From positions 1 through 6,244 of the forward strand of contig JANYHQ010000257.1 of the NCBI GenBank assembly GCA_025358985.1: a stretch of DNA of 6,244 nucleotides, given 5' to 3'. Below are positions 1 through 5,741 of the stretch, one piece after another. The translations under genes and the position numbers were made by a program. The DNA comes from Acidimicrobiales bacterium (GTDB lineage Bacteria > Actinomycetota > Acidimicrobiia > Acidimicrobiales > JANYDT01). The notes below the pieces were generated by a model. It did not search any database, was not told where the DNA came from, and worked only from the letters and a program-made list of their open reading frames with translations. Within the stretch, counting starts at the first letter, position 1, and each line of letters begins with the position of its first letter.

Positions 1-700
1 ATCCCCAGAAGTTCATAGAAGCCACGGTGTCATCGCCCAGCGCAACTACCGCTCCCATGTCGTCGGTGTAGACCACCTCACTCCCGCGCTGCTCCACATT
101 CATGCGCTCGTTGATGCCCACCAGGTTGCCGGTGGGCCCCACCGCGCACACGCCGCGGGTGACCGTACCGTTGGGTGACAACGTGGCCAGAATGGGATAG
201 CCAACCAATGCGTGGCGCCCTGGACCCACCTGCGTGGTGAGAAACTCCGCCAACAGGGCATAGGCGGTGGCGCCATAGAAGTCATCGGCGTTGACCACCG
301 CAAAGGGCCGGTTGATGAACGGAGCCGCCGCCAGCAACGCATGCGCGGTACCCCAGGGTTTGGTGCGACCAGCCGGCAGCGGGCGTCCCCCCAGGCCGGT
401 GGTGAGCTCCTGATGGGCGTAACGGATGGGAGCGTGCACCTCAAGGCGGTGGCCGATGACCGAGCGGAACGCATCCTCGATGTCGGAGCGGATGATCATC
501 ACCACGTCACCAAAGCCTGCAGCCAATGCGTCACGTACCGAATACTCCAGGATGGCCTCGCCGCCGGGGCCCATACCGTCGGCTTGCTTCAACCCGCCGT
601 ATCGGCTTCCCATACCGGCCGCCAACACCACCAGCGTCGGCTTCGTACTCTGCTCACTCGGCTCATTCACACTTGACTCATTCACGCTCGACTCATTCAC
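1..700 (-). CDS. Sugar-phosphate nucleotidyltransferase family protein (C-terminus cut by window edge)
   Basis: Partial gene; 233 codons are visible and the frame is still open at base 1. Translation of the minus strand gives a Rossmann-like NTP-transferase fold. The glycine-rich nucleotide-binding signature LAAGMGSRYGGLKQ is at residues 26-39, KPWGTAHA at 114-121, NADDFYG (probable metal/nucleotide-binding Asp pair) at 137-143, and the visible end reads SMNFWG at 228-233. Enzymes of this fold transfer a nucleotidyl group from an NTP to a sugar phosphate or similar acceptor in the cytoplasm; the acceptor cannot be read from the sequence. Relatives are roughly 300 residues, so about 70 are probably missing. 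No ATG precedes the Gly-rich motif in frame. The possible starts are GTG at 700, 685 or 670, one in each copy of a 15-bp repeat. The first overlaps the stop of the upstream regulator gene, which suggests translational coupling. No strong Shine-Dalgarno distinguishes them. The family call is solid; substrate and exact start are open. Confidence 0.85.
   Translation of the reverse strand, partial: MNESSVNESSVNEPSEQSTKPTLVVLAAGMGSRYGGLKQADGMGPGGEAILEYSVRDALAAGFGDVVMIIRSDIEDAFRSVIGHRLEVHAPIRYAHQELTTGLGGRPLPAGRTKPWGTAHALLAAAPFINRPFAVVNADDFYGATAYALLAEFLTTQVGPGRHALVGYPILATLSPNGTVTRGVCAVGPTGNLVGINERMNVEQRGSEVVYTDDMGAVVALGDDTVASMNFWG
656..700 (-). repeat. Three tandem 15-bp repeats spanning a stop/start junction
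   Basis: Read on the minus strand, the units are 700-686, 685-671 and 670-656. Each begins GTGAATGAG and continues TCGAGC, TCAAGT or CCGAGT. In the nucleotidyltransferase frame they encode VNESS, VNESS and VNEPS. The first unit also holds the TGA stop (695-693) of the regulator gene. Because 15 is a multiple of three, gain or loss of a unit would keep the reading frame and change only the number of N-terminal pentapeptides and GTG starts. Confidence 0.85.
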
Positions 701-1598
701 GCCCTGGATCGTAAGACACCGAGCCCGTCGGATGGGTGAGGGTGGTGAGGCGTTGCACGCTGTCATCGCCCGGTAGGCCCACCAGGGCCACAATCCGCAA
801 GTCAGGGCTCGCCGCGGGAACCAACTGGGACAGTTCGAACAACAGTGGCCCCGCTTGTGGATGTACGAACGATCGACGGTGCGGATCGAACCCGGCCACA
901 TCATGGCGGGGCCACCATTCGGCGAACTCATCGCTTTCCTGGTGCAACCGAGCCACCAATGCCACCACTTCGGGGTCGTCGCGGTGAGGAACGGTGTCGG
1001 CGCGGAACTGGGACAGGATGCGTCTCGCTTCATCCTCCCAGCCATCGATCACGGCGCGCACCTCGGGCCGGGTGAACACTATGTGCACGAGATTGCGATC
1101 CTCCGCGCGCAGATCATCCAGGCTGGGATACAACCGTCGGTGGGCCTCATTGCGCGCCAACAAATCCCAGCGCGGTCCAAGTAGATACGCAGGGCACGGG
1201 TCCAACGCATCGAGCACACGGAGAACCGCTGCGGGTACCTCATTGCCGTCGTGGTCAGGCGCACCACCCAACGGCCAACGGTTGTAATGACCGGCCAACC
1301 CCAGGAGATGGGCGTGCTCCACGGCGTCGAGACGTAGGGCGCGGGCCAATGAGTCGAGCACATCCACCGACACGTTCACCTGGCGTCCCTGCTCCAGCCA
1401 TGTATACCAACTCACCGAGACTCCAGCCAGTAGCGCCACCTCCTCGCGGCGAAGACCCTTGGTCCTTCGGCGCACTCCCGGCGACAGCCCTACGTCGGCG
1501 GGTTGAAGATGGGCGCGGCGGGCCTGCAGGAACTCGGCGATGTCGAGACGGCGGCGCACCTGTCCATCTGAGCAGATCAGCGGGTCTGCGCTCATCAT
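693..1598 (-). CDS. XRE-family transcriptional regulator with MmyB-like ligand-binding domain
   Basis: A 301-residue DNA-binding regulator. The N-terminal helix-turn-helix lies at about residues 40-105, with the hallmark stretch LRREEVALLAGVSVSWYTWL followed by EQGR and a helix reading LDSLARALRLD. The remainder (about 120-285) resembles the MmyB-like transcription-regulator ligand-binding domain seen in many actinobacterial XRE regulators: PAYLLGPRWDLLARN, then VHIVFTRPEVR, EFAEWWPRHDV and a C-terminal FVHPQAGPLLFE strand region. Such domains are thought to bind small hydrophobic ligands; the ligand here is unknown. I chose the ATG at 1598-1596 because GGGAG lies 10 bases upstream. A GTG at 1628 would add ten residues, and the immediately following ATG at 1595 is a third option. 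The gene overlaps the downstream nucleotidyltransferase start and is divergent from the aminotransferase, so autoregulation and control of the divergent gene are plausible but inferred. Confidence 0.9.
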   Translation of the reverse strand: MMSADPLICSDGQVRRRLDIAEFLQARRAHLQPADVGLSPGVRRRTKGLRREEVALLAGVSVSWYTWLEQGRQVNVSVDVLDSLARALRLDAVEHAHLLGLAGHYNRWPLGGAPDHDGNEVPAAVLRVLDALDPCPAYLLGPRWDLLARNEAHRRLYPSLDDLRAEDRNLVHIVFTRPEVRAVIDGWEDEARRILSQFRADTVPHRDDPEVVALVARLHQESDEFAEWWPRHDVAGFDPHRRSFVHPQAGPLLFELSQLVPAASPDLRIVALVGLPGDDSVQRLTTLTHPTGSVSYDPGRE

Positions 1599-1608
1599 GG
1601 TGGTGACA

Positions 1609-1613
1609 CTCCC
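1609..1613 (-). promoter_or_regulatory. Shine-Dalgarno of the XRE regulator
   Basis: The plus strand reads CTCCC, so the minus-strand transcript carries GGGAG. Ten bases separate it from the ATG at 1598. This supports that ATG over the GTG at 1628, which lies upstream of the site. Confidence 0.55.
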
Positions 1614-1641
1614 GGGTTGATCAGGCACTTGCGGCGCCCCC

Positions 1642-1646
1642 GGAGA
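1642..1646 (+). promoter_or_regulatory. Shine-Dalgarno of the aminotransferase
   Basis: GGAGA ends nine bases before the ATG at 1656. It argues against the more upstream in-frame ATG at 1617 and favours 1656 over the GTG at 1665. Confidence 0.55.
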
Positions 1647-1655
1647 CCTGTCGAA

Positions 1656-2846
1656 ATGCTGGCTGTGACCTTCGACATACTCTCCGAACGGGCCCGTAGC
1701 GCTCGATCATCGGCCGTACGGGATCTGCTGCGCCTCACCGAACAGCCCCACGTTCTCTCCATGGCCGGCGGCCTGCCGGCCTCGGAAATGTTGCCGGTAA
1801 GCGCCATCCGGGCCGCATCGGCCGAAGTTCTCGATCGCCTCGGACCGGCGGCGCTCCAATACGGGCCTACCGAGGGGGTCGCCGCGCTGCGCCACATCGT
1901 GGCCGCTCGTCTCGGCGGCAGTGCCACGCCGGAGGGCACGGTGATCACCACCGGCTCACAACAGGCATTGGACCTCTTGGCCCGCGTGCTGCTGGACCCT
2001 GGCGACGTGGTGGTCACGGAGACCCCCACCTACCTGGGCGCACTCAGCGCATTGCACTGGCAGCGGCCACGTATCGAAGGAGTGGAGGGTGACCACGATG
2101 GCATGCGCACAGATCTTCTTGCCGACCGCTTGGCGGAAGGCCTGCGTCCCAAGATGCTCTATGTGGTTACGGAGTTCGCCAACCCCACGGGAGCCACCCT
2201 GTCGCTGGAGCGACGACAGCACCTCGCCGCCCTGGCCGAACAGTACAACTTTGTAGTTGTGGAAGACGATCCGTATGGGGCATTGCGGTTCCGCGGTGTT
2301 CGCCATCCGCCCATCCGCACCTGGAGTGATCGCGTGGTGACGTTGGGAACGGCGTCGAAAATTCTGTCACCCGGATTGCGAGTGGGTTGGCTCACCGCCC
2401 CGCACTGGTTGGCCCGACCCATCGTCATTGCCAAGCAGGCCGCTGACCTGCATACCGCCACCCTCAATCAGCATCTGGTGCTGTCGCTGTTGTCGGATGA
2501 GCCGTGGATGAAGACGCATGTAGCTGCCATCGTGGCGTTCTACGGCTCCCGAGCTGAGTGCCTCCAACGCTCTTTGACGGTGCACTTGGGTGATGCGGTG
2601 GAGTTCAACGCACCCGATGGGGGCATGTTCGTATGGGGACATATGACTGATCCTTCGATTCGCACCGAAGCACTCCTGAACGCAGCCGTGGAGCAAGGAG
2701 TGGCCTTCGTCCCCGGCTCCGCATTCCGCCACGATGCCCTGGACAATTCCACCTTACGGCTGTGCTTCACCACCCTGAACGCCGAGCAACTCAACGAGGC
2801 CGCCTCCCGGTTGGCCAAGGCGGCAACCCAAACTCCGATCCGCTAG
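1656..2846 (+). CDS. PLP-dependent aminotransferase, class I/II (2-aminoadipate/kynurenine aminotransferase-like)
   Basis: A 396-residue fold-type I pyridoxal-phosphate enzyme of the group that includes LysN-like 2-aminoadipate aminotransferases and MocR-type C-terminal domains. It has no fused GntR DNA-binding domain. Visible motifs: AGGLP near residue 37; TTGSQQALD at 98-106 (phosphate-binding turn); the TPTY tyrosine at 125; NPTG at 176-179; VEDDPYG with Asp204/205 and Tyr207 (pyridine-nitrogen contact region); TASK with the Schiff-base lysine at 235; PGLRVGW with Arg242; PDGGMFVW at 320-327; and Arg368 in STLRLCF, the probable substrate-carboxylate arginine. All key PLP residues are present, so it should be active in amino-group transfer between an amino acid and a 2-oxo acid. 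The substrate cannot be assigned from sequence. The start follows GGAGA. It diverges from an XRE regulator and converges on the SDR gene, sharing a CTAG at the stops. Confidence 0.92.
   Translation: MLAVTFDILSERARSARSSAVRDLLRLTEQPHVLSMAGGLPASEMLPVSAIRAASAEVLDRLGPAALQYGPTEGVAALRHIVAARLGGSATPEGTVITTGSQQALDLLARVLLDPGDVVVTETPTYLGALSALHWQRPRIEGVEGDHDGMRTDLLADRLAEGLRPKMLYVVTEFANPTGATLSLERRQHLAALAEQYNFVVVEDDPYGALRFRGVRHPPIRTWSDRVVTLGTASKILSPGLRVGWLTAPHWLARPIVIAKQAADLHTATLNQHLVLSLLSDEPWMKTHVAAIVAFYGSRAECLQRSLTVHLGDAVEFNAPDGGMFVWGHMTDPSIRTEALLNAAVEQGVAFVPGSAFRHDALDNSTLRLCFTTLNAEQLNEAASRLAKAATQTPIR
2843..2846. other. Palindromic CTAG carrying the stop codons of two convergent genes
   Basis: On the plus strand TAG (2844-2846) ends the aminotransferase. 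On the minus strand TAG (2845-2843) ends the SDR. The core sits in the perfect palindrome CGCTAGCG. There is no intergenic space and no hairpin-plus-T-tract terminator, so the two transcripts are expected to overlap at their 3' ends unless rho acts. Confidence 0.85.
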
Positions 2847-3649
2847 CGCCTCACGTTTTGGCCGCCGCCGTGAACCCGGATGCGCTCACCCGTGACATAA
2901 CCAGCGGCGTCCGAACACAGGAACACCACCACCCGGGCCACGTCTTCTGGCTCACAGACCCGCCCGAATGGGAACGAGGCATCGAGCTCGTGGATGTCAT
3001 CCACTCCGGCGATGGCCTTGGCCAAACGGCTACCCATGTCGCTCACCACCAACCCGGGCGCCACCACGTTCACATGGATACCGCGGTCCACCTCCTCCTT
3101 GGCCAGAGTGAATGCCAAGGCCTCTTCGGCCGCTTTGGCCATGTTGTACGGCGCACCGTTGGCGCCATAGGTGTCGGTGGCCACCGAGGAAACCATCACG
3201 ATGTCGCCACGACCCACTTCGCTCACCCGTTGGCGCATCCCCGGCAACACCAGTCGACACAGATGATGCGGGCCAATGGCATGCGTACGTATTACCCGCT
3301 CCACTTCCGAGGGGTCGGTGTCGGCCACCGACCGGCCTCGCGATGCCACCCCGGCATTGTTCACCAACAGGTCCACGGGGCCCAGCGCACTGCCCACGGC
3401 CGCCACCATGGCGGCGTTGGCGTCAGGGTCGCTCACGTCGGCGCCAAAGACTTGGGCCACGCCCCCTGCAGCCACAATCTGAGCCACAGTATCCTCGGCG
3501 GACTGGCGATCCTTGGCGTAGTTGATGGCCACCGATGCCCCGTTACGGGCCAGGGCCAACGAGATGCCCCGTCCTATCCCCCGCCCGCCGCCGGTGACCA
3601 ACGCAATGCGTCCCGTGAATGGTAAGGCGGCATCGCTGGGCTCAGTCAT
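2843..3649 (-). CDS. Short-chain dehydrogenase/reductase (SDR), classical FabG-like type
   Basis: A 268-residue NAD(P)-dependent oxidoreductase of classical SDR length. The cofactor motif TGGGRGIG is at residues 19-26, the acidic GADVSD near 69-74 and NNAG at 97-100. The active site has Ser155 and the YxxxK pair Tyr168/Lys172. PG at residues 198-199 and the C-terminal GYVTGERIRVHGG strand are also typical. It probably interconverts a carbonyl and an alcohol on a soluble substrate in the cytoplasm; the substrate is not determinable. Arg23 within the glycine motif is compatible with NADPH use, but this is weak evidence. The position normally holding the structural Asn of the N-S-Y-K tetrad appears to be His123 (THAIG). 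I chose the ATG at 3649 because it leaves a normal short leader before the first beta strand and has TATGGT seven bases upstream. Upstream in-frame ATGs at 3661 and 3706 would add 4 or 19 Arg-rich residues. FabG is less likely given the isolated context. Confidence 0.9.
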   Translation of the reverse strand: MTEPSDAALPFTGRIALVTGGGRGIGRGISLALARNGASVAINYAKDRQSAEDTVAQIVAAGGVAQVFGADVSDPDANAAMVAAVGSALGPVDLLVNNAGVASRGRSVADTDPSEVERVIRTHAIGPHHLCRLVLPGMRQRVSEVGRGDIVMVSSVATDTYGANGAPYNMAKAAEEALAFTLAKEEVDRGIHVNVVAPGLVVSDMGSRLAKAIAGVDDIHELDASFPFGRVCEPEDVARVVVFLCSDAAGYVTGERIRVHGGGQNVRR

Positions 3650-3776
3650 AGGCCGAACCATACGGGTGCGCCACAGACGCGCGCCCATCGCCTGCTGCCG
3701 GGCCACCGGACTATGGCAGCGCGTGCTAAACCGCTACGTGCCTTCGTCGTCGATTCCCCGTGATCCCAGTTCCGCA
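3650..3776. promoter_or_regulatory. Divergent SDR/glgX intergenic region
   Basis: This 127-bp gap separates two divergent genes and must contain the start signals for both unless the starts lie further upstream. Open frames run through it on both strands, but they encode Arg-rich, low-quality sequence and are not supported as coding. On the plus side TGCTAAA (3724-3730) is a possible -10-like element six to seven bases before a GTG at 3738. I see no clear -35 box and no Shine-Dalgarno before the ATG at 3777. Confidence 0.35.
3657..3662 (-). promoter_or_regulatory. Candidate -10 box for leaderless transcription of the SDR gene
   Basis: The minus strand reads TATGGT (TANNNT type), then seven bases, then the ATG at 3649. 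This spacing would place the transcript start at or next to the A of the ATG, an arrangement common in Actinomycetota. No Shine-Dalgarno precedes this ATG, which fits. No recognisable -35 lies 17 bases further upstream. A six-base match alone is weak evidence. Confidence 0.35.
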
Positions 3777-5741
3777 ATGGGGATCGCCCCGCCCCTCGGC
3801 GTTCGTGTCCACAAGGGTGGATGCACCGTGTCGGTGATGGTGTCAGACACCGTGACCAGTGCATGGCTATGCCACTTCGATGCAGATGCAAATGAGCATC
3901 GGACGCCACTCACCAATCGCAATGGCAACATCTATTGGGAGTTCGTACCCGACCTGGCCGTGGGCACTCGGTACGGGTTCCGGGTGGAAGGCACCGGTCA
4001 CAACATCGAAAAACTCCTAGTGGACACCTACGCCCGGGCCATCGACGGCAACGTCGATTGGGCAGGGGCCGAGGGCGCCATGGCCATTGATGATCCGCGA
4101 GATTCTGCTCCGTTCGTTCCGCGCTCGGTGGTAGTGGACAACACATTCGACTGGTCCGGCGATGCCCCCGCCCTCACGCCATGGACCGAGTCGGTCATCT
4201 ACGAGGTACACGTCAAGAACGCCACCCAACTGCATCCCGATGTCCCTGAAGCACTACGCGGCACCTTTGCAGGTTTGGCGCACCCCTCGTTCATCAGCTA
4301 TTTGGTGGACCTCGGGGTCACCGCCGTGGAGTTGCTCCCCGTTCATCAGCACACAGACGAAGAACGTCTCGCGGCCCTCGGACTCACCAACCAGTGGGGC
4401 TATAACACGCTGGGGTTCTTTGCTCCCGACCATCGCTATAGCGCGTCGGGTGGAGGTGGCAACCAGGTGAGCGAGTTCAAAGGCATGGTGAAGTTGTTGC
4501 ATGGCGCAGGCCTGGAGGTGCTGCTCGACGTGGTGTACAACCACACTGCCGAAGCCGGACCCACCGGCCCCGCTCTCAGTATGCGTGGCTTCGACAGCAC
4601 TCGTTGGTATCGCGAAGAAGACGTCACCGGATGTGGCAACACCATGGATCTGCAATTTCCACCGGCGCTGCGCTTGGTGCTGGATTCATTGCGCTACTGG
4701 GTACAGGAGATGCATGTCGACGGCTTCCGTTTTGACCTGGCCCCGGCACTGTGTCGCGACCCGGACGGGTACAACCAGCGCAGCGCGTTCCTCATGGCCG
4801 TGAGCCAGGACCCGGTGCTCTCGCAGGTGAAGCTGATTGCGGAGCCGTGGGACGTGGGTTTGGGCGGCTACCAGTTGGGTGCATTCCCTGCGCCGTGGGC
4901 GGAGTGGAATGACCGCTTCCGAGACACCATTCGCGATCATTGGCGCAACGCCACACGCTCGTTGGGCGAAGTAGCGGAACGTATCGCCGGTTCCCGTGAT
5001 GTGTTCGGCGGCTCGCATCGTCAGCCGTGGGCCAGTGTCAATTTCGTGGCCGCCCATGACGGTATGACCATCAATGATCTAGTCACGTACAACGACAAGC
5101 ACAACGAAGCTAACGGTGAGGAAAATCGCGACGGTACCGGCGACAACCGCAGCTGGAACTGTGGGGTGGAGGGCCCCACCGATGACCCGGACATCAACGC
5201 ATTGCGCGATCGCCAACGGCGCAACCTATTGGCCACGTTGTTGCTGTCGCAGGGTACGCCGATGTTGCTGGCTGGTGACGAAGTGGCCCACAGCCAACAG
5301 GGCAACAACAATGCGTACTGTCAAGACAGTGAGATCAGTTGGATCAACTGGGCCGAAGCCGACACTGCACTGTTGGACTTCACCCGGCGCCTCATTGCCC
5401 TGCGCCGCACTCACAGTGGATTGCGTCGCAATACCTGGTTGGCTGATGAAACCGATGCTGCCTGGTTCTCCCCCGCCGGTGCGGCCATGACCATCGAAGA
5501 GTGGAACAACCCGCATGGCAGTGGCCTACAACTGTTGCTCACCGGCGATCATCCGTTGCTCATCTGCATGAATGATGATATCGAGGCATTGGAGTTCGTT
5601 CTCCCTGAAGGAGAATGGTTCTTGGAATTGAGTACGGACCCATTGCTCACCGCACTGCCATCCACGGGCCCGTTGACGCTGGTGTCGCGCAGTATTGCCG
5701 TACTCGGTGGCCCGGGTGGTGGCACCGATCATGCGCTGTGA
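3777..5741 (+). CDS. glgX: Glycogen debranching enzyme GlgX (isoamylase-type GH13)
   Basis: A 654-residue GH13 enzyme that hydrolyses alpha-1,6 branch linkages in phosphorylase-trimmed glycogen in the cytoplasm. An N-terminal CBM48-like beta domain occupies about residues 5-100 (PLGVRVHKGG, YGFRVEG, KLLVDTYARAI). The (beta/alpha)8 catalytic domain follows from SVIYEVHVK near 140. GH13 regions are all visible: DVVYNH at 251-256; GFRFDLAP with Arg318 and nucleophile Asp320; IAEPWD with acid/base Glu356; and AAHDG with His427 and Asp428. GlgX-type markers include TGCGNTMDL, NEANGEENRDG, the LLLSQGTPMLLAGDE block and a short C-terminal beta domain. It is somewhat shorter than typical GlgX of about 700 residues, with a compact loop after YGFRVEG. 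The start is uncertain: ATG 3777 lacks a Shine-Dalgarno, and GTG 3738 in frame would add 13 residues. The frame stays open back to 3522, antisense to the SDR, but that part is not GlgX-like. It overlaps the RNB gene by 11 bases. No treY, treZ or other glycogen gene is visible beside it. Confidence 0.93.
   Translation: MGIAPPLGVRVHKGGCTVSVMVSDTVTSAWLCHFDADANEHRTPLTNRNGNIYWEFVPDLAVGTRYGFRVEGTGHNIEKLLVDTYARAIDGNVDWAGAEGAMAIDDPRDSAPFVPRSVVVDNTFDWSGDAPALTPWTESVIYEVHVKNATQLHPDVPEALRGTFAGLAHPSFISYLVDLGVTAVELLPVHQHTDEERLAALGLTNQWGYNTLGFFAPDHRYSASGGGGNQVSEFKGMVKLLHGAGLEVLLDVVYNHTAEAGPTGPALSMRGFDSTRWYREEDVTGCGNTMDLQFPPALRLVLDSLRYWVQEMHVDGFRFDLAPALCRDPDGYNQRSAFLMAVSQDPVLSQVKLIAEPWDVGLGGYQLGAFPAPWAEWNDRFRDTIRDHWRNATRSLGEVAERIAGSRDVFGGSHRQPWASVNFVAAHDGMTINDLVTYNDKHNEANGEENRDGTGDNRSWNCGVEGPTDDPDINALRDRQRRNLLATLLLSQGTPMLLAGDEVAHSQQGNNNAYCQDSEISWINWAEADTALLDFTRRLIALRRTHSGLRRNTWLADETDAAWFSPAGAAMTIEEWNNPHGSGLQLLLTGDHPLLICMNDDIEALEFVLPEGEWFLELSTDPLLTALPSTGPLTLVSRSIAVLGGPGGGTDHAL

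Larger units (their letters stand above)
1599..1655. promoter_or_regulatory. Divergent regulator/aminotransferase intergenic region
   Basis: This 57-bp gap separates two divergent genes, so it should carry at least part of both control regions. It contains the palindromes CCCGGG (1611-1616) and TGATCA (1618-1623), and an imperfect inverted pair CTCCCGGG (1609-1616) / CCCCCGGAG (1637-1645). The outer parts of that pair are the Shine-Dalgarno sequences of the two genes, so it may have no operator role. I see no clear -35/-10 pair. Confidence 0.4.

Noticed and set aside
100..474. A 124-codon minus-strand open frame, and the overlapping plus-strand frames at 212-776
   Set aside because: Another minus-strand frame through the same region encodes a clear nucleotidyltransferase. 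These frames show no domain and are Arg/Trp/Ser-rich shadows.
1617..1655. An upstream ATG start for the aminotransferase, adding 13 residues
   Set aside because: The added stretch is Arg/Pro-rich and unlike the family. The GGAGA Shine-Dalgarno sits inside it, at the right distance for the ATG at 1656.
2762..3625. A 287-codon plus-strand open frame with many His and Gly codons, antisense to the SDR gene
   Set aside because: It is the antisense shadow of a GC-rich gene. The minus-strand frame has all the classical SDR motifs, while this one has no recognisable domain and overlaps the aminotransferase end.
3522..3776. An N-terminal extension of glgX by up to 85 residues
   Set aside because: The extra residues are Arg/Pro-rich, unlike GlgX, and most of the stretch is antisense to the 5' end of the SDR gene. 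The GlgX-like sequence begins just after the ATG at 3777.
5317..5330. Inverted repeat ACTGTC-AA-GACAGT
   Set aside because: It lies within a conserved GlgX coding stretch (YCQDSE). The two-base loop is sterically poor and nothing suggests an operator.
5599..5615. Perfect hairpin TTCTCC-CTGAA-GGAGAA
   Set aside because: It lies inside glgX coding sequence (LPEGE region), has no T-tract and is too small to call a terminator.
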